A stretch of 64,000 nt of DNA from assembly GCA_003971905.1 (NCBI GenBank), contig RSEE01000059.1, forward strand, positions 248,001 to 312,000, given 5' to 3'. The notes below the pieces were generated by a model. That model saw only the letters and a program-made list of their open reading frames with translations. It did not search any database and was not told the DNA's origin. Source of the DNA: Moniliella sp. 'wahieum'. Taxonomy: Eukaryota; Basidiomycota; Moniliellomycetes; Moniliellales; Moniliellaceae. Position numbers and translations under genes: made by a program. This document shows positions 42,789 to 52,642 of the stretch, one piece after another; position 1 is the first letter of the stretch; each line of letters begins with the position of its first letter.

Positions 42789-44776
42789 CTACCCGTAGCT
42801 GTAGCCGTAGACACTTTCCACCCTCCGCAATTCTTTTCGTGCAGCCCGCGCGGCCGAGGTGGAGTTGGAGCGCGGCTGAATCGTCGGTGGACGCAGCGAG
42901 GAGACAGGGGGCAGACCTTGGATCGAGGCGCGGCGATGGCCCGGAGTCGAAGAGAAGTCTACCTCCTTGCGTGCCCGGGGAGGGGGGGGTGGGAAGCGGT
43001 ACGGTTCGTCGGCCTCGAAGCTTCCTGTGGCGGGGAGGAACTCGAACTGGTACGTGCCATTCGCGGCATGGGCACCGTGCTGGTCAGAGTGAGACTTTGA
43101 CGACGCCGTGCCTCGGCCGCTCGGTTGCTCCGCGGTGGCACATTCGGCTGGCGAAACGACGGGCGGAGGCACACTTGGCCAATCCGTTTGTGCCGGGCGT
43201 CTGCGACGAGTTAGTGGCTCAGCCAAACACGAGAGGGGACGGAGAGAGGCAGAAGACAATGGAGGAGGAAGAGAGGAGGAGAGGAGGAGAGGAAGAGAGA
43301 AGAAACCGTACGTACCGAAGAAAAGTCAAATGGCTTGCGATCCCTAACTGGAGTCGGCGACGGCATCTCGTGGCGCGATCCCGACTTGCGCGCCGCACTG
43401 GCCCTGGTTTCCCGGGGCGGGGACAGAGGGTGCGGCCAAAGCCGGTACAGTGAACTTCTAGAGAACGACGTTTGTGGCCGGGGGTGGTGGTACTGTAATC
43501 GACCTCTTTGCGTGCCCGAGGCGGTCGGTGGCCTGGCCGGCCCTGCCACCGATGAATGGTAGAGGCGGGCAGCTGAGGGCACGGTTCATGCGTACTTTGA
43601 CCGTGGGAGGCGCAAGCGACGACGGGTGGGGACTGGCGCTTTGGGAAGACCAGAGATACCGACATTCGTGCTGTCGGAAGTGGAACTGGTGAGGCTCGGG
43701 GGGTGCGGGGGCTTGGGCGGGAGCGGGATGCCCATGCGGAGCATGGCTGCGCGTGACAGACGGGGGTGATGCTCGGCTCGTGCAACGACGCGGGCACCGG
43801 CGCGCGCGAACGTTCGCCTGCGCCAAAGGTATCTCCTCGTCCGGCTCGAGGCGTGTCGACCTGGGCAATTTCTTCCAGCTCAAGCGGCTCCCCCTCGCAG
43901 CTAGGTACGCACGCCCTTCGTCGTCGTAGTAATGTCGTCGCGTCAACGAAAGTGTCTCTCCGTATACTCGTACTCGTACTCTAGGCTCGTGCTCAATTCC
44001 AGCCGTTCGCACAAGTGGGCGAGGGCTCGTCGTGGGCAGAGGCAAGCACGACCCTGCCTCTGGCTCGGGTTCGGGCTCCGTTCGGGCGGGCGGCAGTGCT
44101 GGGCTGGTTCTGGGTGCGGTGTGGGCTCCAGTTCCAGTTCCGGTTCTGGATCGGGCTCTGGCTCTGGTTCGAGTGTTGGTTCAGGGGTTGGTTCGGGCGT
44201 CGGGTCGGGCGTGGGTTCAGGAACTGGTTCGGGACCGTTGGACGCGGCGATGGCGCAGGCTGGGCGTGGAGGTGGAGCGGGCGACGGCGGCGGCAGCCGG
44301 GGCGCTGCTATGGGCGTGGGCAGGGAAGAGGAGGGCGACGTGGTCGGCCGCAATGGCAGCCGGGGGCGCGTAGAAGGCGTCGGTTCCATGGAGCTGGCGC
44401 AGCGGCGGCTGGCCATCGGGGGGCGGGGCGGGCGGGGAGGAAGGGGGCACGGCAGGGCGCGTCTCGCAGGGGCCGAGGAGCTGGTGGAGGAGAAGAGAAG
44501 GGGAGGTGGCGGGGCGGGTGCTGGCGAGTAGGACGCAGTATGCGGGGCCCGGGGCGAGGCCCGGGGTGGGCAGGTGGGGGTCGAGGCGGCGAGGAGGGCC
44601 ACGTCGTCGGCGGACAGGGTGGCGGCTGCTCGTCGGCGATGGCCAGGCCGGCACGCTCGAGGCGGCGGAGGATGGCGAGGCGGTGGACCTTGGCGGCGCC
44701 GCGGCGGGACGAGGACGGTGTGGTCGGCGGCGTGCATGCCGGGGAGGGCGGGGGTGGGGTGGGGAGTAGGCAGCAT
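42789..44776 (-). CDS. Unidentified Pro-rich protein with repeated RxRKxxDFSSTPG motif
   Basis: Not recognised. Reading leftward, the 5' part (44776-43990) encodes Pro/Ala/Arg-rich sequence and a PTPEPTPEPTLEPEPEPDPE run; then GETLSLTRRHYYDDEGRAYL and EPLELEEIAQVDTPRAGRGD; then MLRMGIPLPPKPPHPPSLTS. Three related motifs follow: RARKEVDYSTTTPGHKRRS (43468-43520), RDRKPFDFSS joined over intron 43201-43315 (GTACGT...GTCGCAG) to TPGTNGLAK, and RARKEVDFSSTPGHRRASI (42925-42978). The precise rejoining of a motif half by splicing is good evidence that the region is coding. Several frame changes remain, so exon limits, the start and the stop at 42789 are provisional. A CACGTGAT box lies upstream at 45112. 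Confidence 0.5.
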
Positions 44777-45111
44777 GCTGAATGCTCAGCGCACGGGCAG
44801 GCGGAGGGCGGCGCGGGCGGCGGCTGCTCCACATGCCAGCCACCGCTGCAGGGGGGGAGCACAGCGGAGCCAGCCTGCGCCCAGCACGGCGCCTGTCACC
44901 TGTCGCCTGTCACGTGTCAGTGTCACTGCCGCCCGTCACAATCACACGCAGCGCCATGCATGTCACCGGCACCTGCCCCCTGCTGCCCCCCACACTGTGC
45001 CTGTGCGCCCCTCTCGCTACGGCTGCCTGCTGCTGCTCGTCCCTTGCAGATCATCCATCTGCATGCATTGCATTGCATTGCATCTGCATCACCCCCCGCA
45101 GCCTCCGGCGT

Positions 45112-45119
45112 CACGTGAT
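45112..45119. promoter_or_regulatory. CACGTGAT box upstream of the Pro-rich protein gene
   Basis: GTCACGTGATATGGATATC lies 336 bp upstream of the provisional start at 44776 and 95 bp past the stop of the TCD gene. A second CACGTG is at 44911-44916, in GTCACGTGTCAGTGTCAC. Confidence 0.35.
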
Positions 45120-45213
45120 ATGGATATCCCCGCCCGACGCTACCGTACAACGCACACATATATAGCCCACCCCACTCGCTCGGCAGTCGCATCCCATTCG
45201 CCTCGCCGCGCGC

Positions 45214-47082
45214 CTACAGCTCCCGCCCCGCGAGCACGCGCTCCCGCTCGCGGCACTGCTCGACGCGCGCCGCGGCGGCCGCCCCCCACACCTGCACCGG
45301 CGACGCGCCCTGCTTGAGCACCTGCGCCTCGTGCACCTTGCCCTGCTCGCGCGTGAACAGCGCCACATTGTGCCACGACAGCGGCAGCGTGCTGTCCCAG
45401 CGCAGCAGCACGCCCTGCGACACGTGCTGGAACGGCGGCACGACACTCCCCCCGAAAACAGCTCGTCAAACATCTCCTGCACATCCTGCAGCGAAAACGG
45501 CAGCGCCTGGCTGCCGGCCGTGCGCTTCTCGACAAGAGCAGGTCCATGTGCAGCTTGTCGTACATCTTGCGCCGCCGCTTGTGCGCCAGCGGCTCCATCC
45601 CATGCCCCGCGATCGCACACATAATGTACGTCGCTGCCGCCAGCCCAAACATCGCCGGCAGCGGACCCAGCAGGCAAGATCCGCACACGGAACTGTTCCA
45701 GCGGACTCAGCTCATGCGCGTTCCCAGCGGCATACTCTTCCTCGGGCAGCGGCAGGAGCGAGACGGTCGGTTTTCTCCGTGCTGTACACACACGGGCAAC
45801 ATGAACCGTGGCTCGGCCTCCGCGGCGGGGGCCGGGACAGACTCCGTTGCTTTCTCCTTGTTCTCCGTTTGGGGCGCCTCCTCCCCAGACACGGGGAGCG
45901 CGTCGGGCGAGAGTTCGGTAAGCGACGGGTTCGGACGCCTCCTTCTCCTCCTTCTCCTTCTCGGCGCGGCGCTGCTTGGACTTCTTGACGGCTGGGGGTA
46001 GGTGCTGTTTGGGCGGGAGTTCAGGGATGCCCATGGCGCGCAACCTGCGCCGGACCGAGGCCGCCAAGGGGTCTTCAGAGGTATCGGAGATGTCAGAAAT
46101 TTGGATGCGCGACGGATCGGCTTTACCGCCCGCGCCCATCGAGGCAAACACAGGCACCTTTTCCGGTAGCAGTACGCCAACAGCGCCACCTTGGTTTCAA
46201 TGTTATCGATCGCGTCCAGCACAAAGTCGGGGCGGTCCTGGCCTGGCGCGGCGGCGCCGGGCGTACCTTGGTCCGCAGGCAAGGGCGTGAGCAGGAGTCG
46301 CTCAGCCTCGTCGGCACGGTACACCTCTACCATCGGTTCCACCTTGGCCCAGGGCGATCTTGGCAAAAAGTCGGCGCAGCACTCGACTTTTGGCCGCCCG
46401 ACATCCGCCAACACCGCACACGCGTGCCGGTTCAACGACGATAACGATACTTGATCAAAATCAATCAGCCGGATCCGGCCCACCCCGGACCGAAGCAGCA
46501 TCAGCGCCCCCACGAGCCTACCCCGCCAGCACCAACGACGACGACGTACGAGCGGCGCAACTTGGCCATACCTTCCTCGCCTAAAAACGCATAGTTGCGC
46601 GCCAACTGTTCCCGTAGCAGATCTTCGTCCCACTCGCCCCGCTGCGCCGCCGCGGCCCAGCGCACATCCGCGTCGGCCGAGCCCGCAGGAGGCAGCGCAG
46701 CAGGTAAGTTGGTGAGGTACTTGGGCGAGGCGTGGGTGCCCATCTGGCTGGGCGGGGTCGGGCCCAGCTGGGAGCGGGCGAGAAGGTTAAGCTCGGCGCG
46801 CAGGCGGCGGCGCACGAGACGATGGTAGTACAGCATCGCGCCGGCCGTGGCGACGGAGGAGGTGGCGACCAGGCCGAGCACCACGAGCTGCACGCGCTTC
46901 CGTAGCGCACGGCTCTCCTCCTGCGCGGGGGGGCGTGGCTGCCCAGCAGCAGACGCAGCCAGAACGAAGGAGCGTCCGACATGAGGAGCGAGCGGGCAGG
47001 CGAGCAGGGCAGTGGCTGCGCTGTGGCTGTGGCTGGGGAGCGCTGCTGGGGTGGTTGGTGGGGGTGGGTTAGTGCGGCCCAT
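45214..47082 (-). CDS. TCD1: tRNA threonylcarbamoyladenosine dehydratase (TCD/TcdA, E1-like)
   Basis: Cyclises t6A37 of tRNA to ct6A in an ATP-dependent reaction at the mitochondrial outer membrane. From ATG 47082 an N-terminal region leads to one membrane span (LVVLGLVATSSVATAGAMLY), then LAEQ-type sequence LLREQLARNYAFLGEEGMAK and the nucleotide-binding loop VVVGAGGVGSW. Next come MLLRSGVGRIRLIDFDQVSL, SSLNRHACAVLADVGRPKVE, DFVLDAIDNIETKVALLAYC, VPVFASMGAGGKADPSRIQI, SDTSEDPLAASVRRRLRAMG, LGPLPAMFGLAAATYIMCAI and a C-terminal part ending at 45214. Frame breaks coincide with the C-run 46507-46511 and the T-run 46159-46162, where one base restores GSWGALMLL and RKKVPVFASMG; others lie near 45930, 45770 and 45675. 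Yeast has two paralogs, Tcd1 and Tcd2; I cannot choose between them. Confidence 0.94.
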
Positions 47083-47246
47083 GCCCGTTGGGAAGGGGAA
47101 TCTGCCTGGTGCATTGAAGCTGCGTGCTGGGCGTGACGTCTCAGCAGGCCACACGCGGCGCCTGCCAGCGCTGGGCTGGGGCCATTCGGCGAGGGAAAAA
47201 AATACGTGCAAAAAACCGAGATTGAAATTGCAAGGCATGGGCCCGT

Positions 47247-47254
47247 CACGTGAG
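47247..47254. promoter_or_regulatory. CACGTGAG box upstream of TCD
   Basis: GTCACGTGAGCGCGTGAG lies 165 bp upstream of the TCD ATG; a TATATA-containing stretch is at 47284-47289. The spacing resembles that of the CACGTGA boxes of the shugoshin, NRAMP and carrier genes. Confidence 0.45.
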
Positions 47255-47522
47255 CGCGTGAGCCACCAAGCGCCAGGGCGAAATATATACACGCTGCTCT
47301 GCTGTGGGAATCCGTGCCTGGCGGGGCGGGGTATTCTTCCCCGCCCTGATCTACACCACAATGCCCCCGCTGTTGGCATCCGCAGTCACCTGTCGAATCA
47401 CCTCTACGTCTCCCCCTCGTCCGTACCAACGAGGCACGGGGGCGCGCAGGCCAAAGAATGCCACATTCGGATTCACATTGCCCTGTAGGATGTATCGCAC
47501 CGGGGGGGCGTGCACAAAAAAC

Positions 47523-50145
47523 TTACGCTTGCGCCTCCTCCTCCTCCTTGGGCACCAGCACGACCAACGGCGTGCCCTGCGCGACCAAGTCGCCCTTGGC
47601 CAAGGGAGCGACAGAACGAACGACGCCATCGCGCGGGGCGCGCAGCACATGCTCCGTCTTCATCGCTTCCACTACCACCAGCGCATCGCCCTGCTTCACC
47701 TCGCTCCCCGCCTCCACGTACACCTCCACCATCCGACTCGGCATCGGACTCACTACCCCCGCCCCCTCTCCCGCCGTAGCGGCGCCGTTTGGCCCACCCA
47801 CGACGGCGCAGGCACCAGCAGGTCCACTTGGGTCTCCTCCCCCTCCAGGTGGGGCAGCAACACGGTCAGCTTCTCGCCTTCCTCTTGCAGTTGCGTCGCG
47901 GTCCGAGGATGGCGAACGAGACGGGCGGAAATGGTTTGGCCCTGCGGTTCGGGTTCGGCTCCGGCTCCGGATCCAGATCGCGCGGCAGGCGGCGAGGCCA
48001 AAGAGAGCAGCGTCAGACGTACCTCGACCGACGTTGGGGCACCTAGACGGTCCGCTTGGCCAGTCTCGGCTGGTTCAATCTGCTGCACATGTACCTGCAC
48101 CCAGTCCGACTCGTCTCCCGTACCACATGCACGTCCACCCGCTCCGCACCCTCCACGGGCTTAATCTCCACGGTTGCCTCGGTCTCACGGAGGGGATCGA
48201 GCAAGGTCGTGGTCCACGTGTTGGCCTGGGCTGAGTTGCGAAAGCCCGTCAGCGCCGTACTGGCACCGGAGGCCAACTGCAGCTGCGGCAACCAGCTAGC
48301 TACCGCTGCCACGAGCGCGGCGTGGAGCGGGACAGGCTGCGCTTGCAGGGGCGGTAACAGCTCCGCGCCGTACATGGCCAAAAATGCCGTTTCTACCTCG
48401 CCGCGCACCAGCGCCGGGTGGCGCGTGAGGCGCGTGAGCAACGCCAAGTTGGTGTGCGGACCGACAACTTGACACTGCGCCAGGGCATGGTGCAAGCGCC
48501 GCAACGCATCCTCCCGGTCCGTGCCGGTCGCAATCACCTTGGCGATCATCGGGTCGTAGTGCACGCTCACCTCGTCGCCCTGTTGCACCCCGGCATCGAT
48601 CCGCACCCCTCCGTGCCGGAGCGAGGGCGGTACCGGCGCGCCCTTGCCCCGCACCGCCGCTTCCGGCGCTTGGTACGTCGTGCCGGGCAAGGCGAGGTGG
48701 AGCAACGGGCCGGACGAAGGTAGGTAGCCCCCGCGCGGATGTTCGGCGTAGAGACGCGCTTCGAACGCGTGCCCAGATAGGTTGGCCACCACTTGGGCTT
48801 GCGTCAGCGGCAACGGACGGCCAGCGGCAACTTGGATTTGGAGCGCGACCAGGTCGACGCCCGTAATGGCTTCCGTCACAGGGTGTTCCACTTGCATCCG
48901 AAACGGCAAGAGAGACTCAGGTCAGTATCGGCACTGCAGGGGAAGCGCTCGGGGGGGGGGGGGGGGGGGGGGGAGGGCGAAAGACCAGAGATGGGGAAAG
49001 CACAAAACCAACAAACTCACCTTGCAAGCGCGTGTTCATCTCACAAAAGAAAAACTCTTCTGGATTGGTCGCATCCAACAAAACTCGACCGTGCCTGCAG
49101 CGGCCTTGTACCCAGCCGCCTGGGCCGCCTGCACAGCCGTCGTGCCCAGGCGATCGAGCAGGGCCGGGTCCCGCCGGCGCCGGCGCTTCCTCCAACACCT
49201 TCTGGTGCCGGCGCTGGTACTGCAGTCGCGCGTGCCGAGGTGGACGGTGGTGCCGTTGGCATCGGAGATCACCTGTACCTCCACATGCCGCGGGCGGGCC
49301 AACCAGCGTTCGAGCAGGACGCGCGGATCGCCAAAGCCAGCTTGGGCTTCGCGTTGCGCCGAAGCCAACAGGGCCGGGAACTCGGCTGCGGACCGAGCTA
49401 CTTTCATGCCTTTTCCGCCGCCTCCGGCCGTGGGCTTGATCAAGATCGGGAAGCCGATTTGGTGCGCTTGGTCCAGCAGGTACTGCGGGTCTTGCTCCGC
49501 GCCGTGGTAGCCAGGCACGCACGGCACGCCCGCAGCTTGCATCAAGTCTTTGGACGCTGACTTGCTGCCCATGGCCGAGATGGCGTGGGCGGGCGGACCG
49601 AGGAAGACCAGGCCGGCGTCCTGTACCCGTGGCAAACTCGGCGTTTTCCGATAAAAAGCCGTAGCCCGGATGGATCATTGCTGCGCCCGTCGCGAGCGCA
49701 GCGTGGATCACCTTGTCCATCAACAGGTACGAGTGCGACGACGGTGCCGGGCCCAGCCGCACAGCCTGATCGGCCATCTGCACAAACTGCGCACTCGCAT
49801 CCACATCCGAGTACACCGCCACCGTTTCAATGCCCATCGCACGACAGGTCGCCATCACCCGACACGCAATCTCGCCCCGGTTGGCAATCAGGATCTTGCT
49901 CGGCAGCGGCGCATGCGGATCCAGCGCCACGGTACCGCCGGCCGTGCTGGGCGCAGACGGCGCCGGGGGGGGGGGGCAGAGGCAGAGGCAGAGGCGGAGG
50001 AGGCCAAGGAGGAGGCGAGGCGGGCGAGCGGGAGGGGGGTGCCGCTGCGGGCGCGCGCGGGGCAGGGCGGCGGCGGGGCAGGGGCACGCAGGGGGCGGGG
50101 GCGAGCGGGGCAGGGTGGGGGGGGCGATCGGGCGGGCGGGAGCAT
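47523..50145 (-). CDS. MCCA: 3-methylcrotonyl-CoA carboxylase alpha (biotin-containing) subunit
   Basis: Carboxylates biotin in mitochondrial leucine catabolism. From ATG 50145 a presequence rich in Arg, Ala, Pro and Ser precedes the biotin carboxylase: [56 protein letters not shown], the ATP-grasp loop [10 protein letters not shown], then [14 protein letters not shown] and [12 protein letters not shown] 130-nt intron, 48891-49020, holding a 23-G run (plus strand), joins to [19 protein letters not shown]. The biotinyl domain has [18 protein letters not shown], whose Lys carries biotin, and ends at 47523. Motif EAMKTEH and the single short C-terminal biotinyl domain favour MCC over propionyl- or acetyl-CoA carboxylase; fungi generally lack PCC. 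Frame breaks lie at the G12 run 49965-49976, near 49640, 49210, 48115 and 47795. Confidence 0.95.
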
Positions 50146-50196
50146 GGTGGGGGTGGGGTGGGGGTGCTTGCGGGGGGGGAGGAGGCGCCGAGGGGG

Positions 50197-50202
50197 TATA
50201 TA
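50197..50202 (-). promoter_or_regulatory. TATA box of MCC alpha
   Basis: TATATA lies 52 bp upstream of the start codon on the minus strand, within GGTATATAGCGACG on the plus strand. The surrounding sequence is otherwise very GC-rich, so the hexamer stands out. Confidence 0.55.
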
Positions 50203-50516
50203 GCGACGCGCACAAGCGCTGGGCCGCTGCGAGCCATGCGGCGCGCCGGCTGTGTGGCACGCCTCGACCGCACTGGGCCCGGGCGCCGGCGGATGGGGGT
50301 TGACTTAAAGTAGTGCTGCCCCACCCAGCGAATAGCCTGGGGTAGCACCCCCACCCTGCCTCCGCTCAACATTTCAATCCCCCTGCCTCGCCTGTTTGCT
50401 ATGCGCCTTCCCTCCCCGCGCACAGCCGATAGGGTAGCATTAGCAGAGCAAACCCAGTGTCCGTCGATGCAGTCAGTGTATCGCAGCTCCATCCCCCGCG
50501 CACCCCGTCGCGCAGC

Positions 50517-52057
50517 TCACCGCTCCAAACTTCGCGGCGGCGGGTAGGAAGTGGGGATGAGCAGCACGTGGTCGTCGCCATCCGCACTGCGCTGGTGGGG
50601 TGCAGCCGCAGGCGCAGGCGCCGCAGGCGGGTCCAGCGTCTGTCCTGGCCACAGGCTCACGATCCAGGGCAGCGTGAGAGGGGCCAAATCGTAACCGGAT
50701 CCGGTGCCCGGCAACGTGCCTGAACCATGGGCGGGGTGGGGCCGCATCCGGGGAGCTAGGCGGTAAGAGGCGTGGTTCGGGCTGCCTTGTCGGCCCGTCG
50801 CGCAAGAGGATGAGGATGAGGATGAGGGTGAGGATGAGGATGAGGGTGAGGATGAGGATGAGGAAGAGGTATGGTGGCGGCTCGGCAGGGTCCTCCGGGC
50901 CTGGCTTATGGCGAAGGAACGAGTCGATCATGTAAAATTGCAGTACGTTCATCACGGTGGGAAAGATGGCCATGACAAAGAGCACTTGGACCTCGGATGG
51001 CCCTTGCCCAGCGACACCACTGCCCGACCCAGGGTGCTGAGCCAAGGCACGAGCGCCAAGAGAAGCGTCACTGCGCCCTTCATCACGGTCACCGCGGCGC
51101 AGTAGAGCAGCGCTTGGCGCGCCCAAAACGACAGCTTGATGGTATTGCTCGGCGCGGCGGCCGGACGGACCTTGCTCCTCGTCCCGCCCGCGGCCCCACG
51201 CAGGCAGGTGCTCATCTCCCCTCCACTCGGGCCGGGCCACGAGCCGAGGTCGTCGGAAAAGCGCCGCTCCAGCAGAGGCTCGGCAGTGGCCGTGCGGGCA
51301 TGCGCCTTGGTCCCCCGGTGTTCGACCGCATAGCGCGGCGTGGTGAGAACCAAGGGCCCCTCCAGTGCTTCTTTCGGCGGCGGAGGCGGGACGTGTTGCG
51401 CCGAGTCGCATACTCGGGGAGAAGGAGCGGCGGCCGGAGGCGGATGGGCAGACGCATGGCACGTATGGGAAGCAGGCTCGTCCGAGGTCAGGGGCACGTA
51501 GTGGCCGGTGGAGGCAAAGTGCGGGTTGGGGGTGTAGATGCCACTCTGGAAACCATCGAGCTGCAACTGGTCCACCACCACCCACTCGAGCCCGGCCAAG
51601 GCGGCGCGGATAATGACCACGCCCAGGGTGGTGTCGAGTGCAATGTTGAGAAAGTAGAGGGAGCAAGCGGACGATTGAGCGGGGCCGCCGGCAGGGGCCA
51701 ACGCAGCGCTGGCAGCCGACGCAACGGCGGTAGCGGCGCGGCGCAGGAGCAAGGGTGCGGGACTGCTGCTGCTGGGCACGCCAGTGGGCACAGCAGGCGC
51801 GGGAGCCGGCGCTGGCGCACCAACCCCACGGCAGAGAGGGCTACGTTGCAGACATGAACGTATACCTGGCCGGTGAGTTGTTTGGACACGTCCAGGACCC
51901 AGATGCGCCAGGGCCGGCGCGGGTGCTCGCGATAGCGCTTGAGGATGAGGGAGAGGATGACAATGAAGCCCATGCCGGCCTGGACCAGGAGACTAACGCG
52001 CCGAGCAGCCGGCAGGCGCCGTCGACGACGGCGGGTCGTGGGGGGGGGTGCTGCCAT
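50517..52057 (-). CDS. STIMATE family vacuolar membrane protein (YPL162C type)
   Basis: The family signature is plain: VQAGMGFIVILSLILKRYRE, HPRRPWRIWVLDVSKQLTGQ, then HVCNVALS, CSLYFLNIALDTTLGVVIIR, LSFWARQALLYCAAVTVMKG, and VQVLFVMAIFPTVMNVLQF followed by YMIDSFLRHK. These resemble yeast YPL162C and animal TMEM110/STIMATE, the latter promoting STIM-dependent calcium entry at ER-plasma membrane contacts; the fungal role is not defined. The start at 52057 gives a short basic N-terminus. A ~130-residue disordered loop rich in Pro, Ser and Ala sits between helices. After the last helix a (GAGGAT)n-like microsatellite (50807-50872) is read as LFLILILTLILILTLILILI. Frame breaks lie near 51790, near 50985 and near 50750; the provisional stop is 50517. 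Confidence 0.87.
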
Positions 52058-52167
52058 CGAGCGGGGTGCCCGCTATTGGCGGGGGGGGGGACATGGCCGA
52101 GGGGAGGTGGGGGGGGCGGGCGAGGAACACCACGTCAGCCCAGCTGGTGTTCGCAGGGGGAGTGTGT

Positions 52168-52270
52168 CACGTGCAGGGGCACGTGATGGAGGACACGTGA
52201 TGGAGGACACGTGATGGAGGACACGTGATGGAGGACACGTGATGGAGGACACGTGATGGAGGACACGTGA
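52168..52270. promoter_or_regulatory. Tandem array of CACGTGATGGAGGA units
   Basis: Six perfect 14-bp units CACGTGATGGAGGA fill 52180-52263, followed by a partial unit CACGTGACGTGGG and preceded by GTCACGTGC at 52167. Eight CACGTG cores therefore lie in about 100 bp. The array starts 111 bp upstream of the STIMATE ATG and ends about 370 bp before the large plus-strand gene, so it is in a divergent promoter. Confidence 0.9.
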
Positions 52271-52642
52271 CGTGGGCGGGTGTTGTACCGAAGGGGTGGG
52301 GGTGATTTCAAAGGTGGCTTGAAGGCAGAGTGGGGCGAGGAGGAGGCGCACGCACAGACAGACAAGGCGCCCCGCTGCGGGCGGGCGGGGGGAGGAGGTA
52401 CGTATAGGCGGCCGAGGGAACATGGTGGGTTGGGCGGGGCAGCGGCGCGGGCAGGCGAGCAAAGGCGGCTGCCATGGCGATGGGCCGAGGCGTTGAGCAG
52501 CGCGTAGGCGGCCACGGGTGCAGGCGGCAGGCGGTATGCACTCAGCGCACGCCGCCCAGCCCATAATGTGCCCCGCATCTCCCAGTAACCTAACCCCCTC
52601 CACCACCACCACCTCCTCCTCTCCTCCTCCTCCTCCTGCGCC

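Noticed and set aside
43943..44531. Plus-strand Gly/Ser-rich frame SGSGSGSGSSVGSGVGSG as a separate gene
   Set aside because: It is antisense to the PTPEPTPEPE repeat of the minus-strand Pro-rich protein; the simple repeat opens every frame.
47523..50145. Propionyl-CoA carboxylase alpha or acetyl-CoA carboxylase
   Set aside because: Single biotinyl domain at the C-terminus with EAMKTEH, no carboxyltransferase domain, and fungi generally use the methylcitrate route instead of PCC; MCC alpha fits best.
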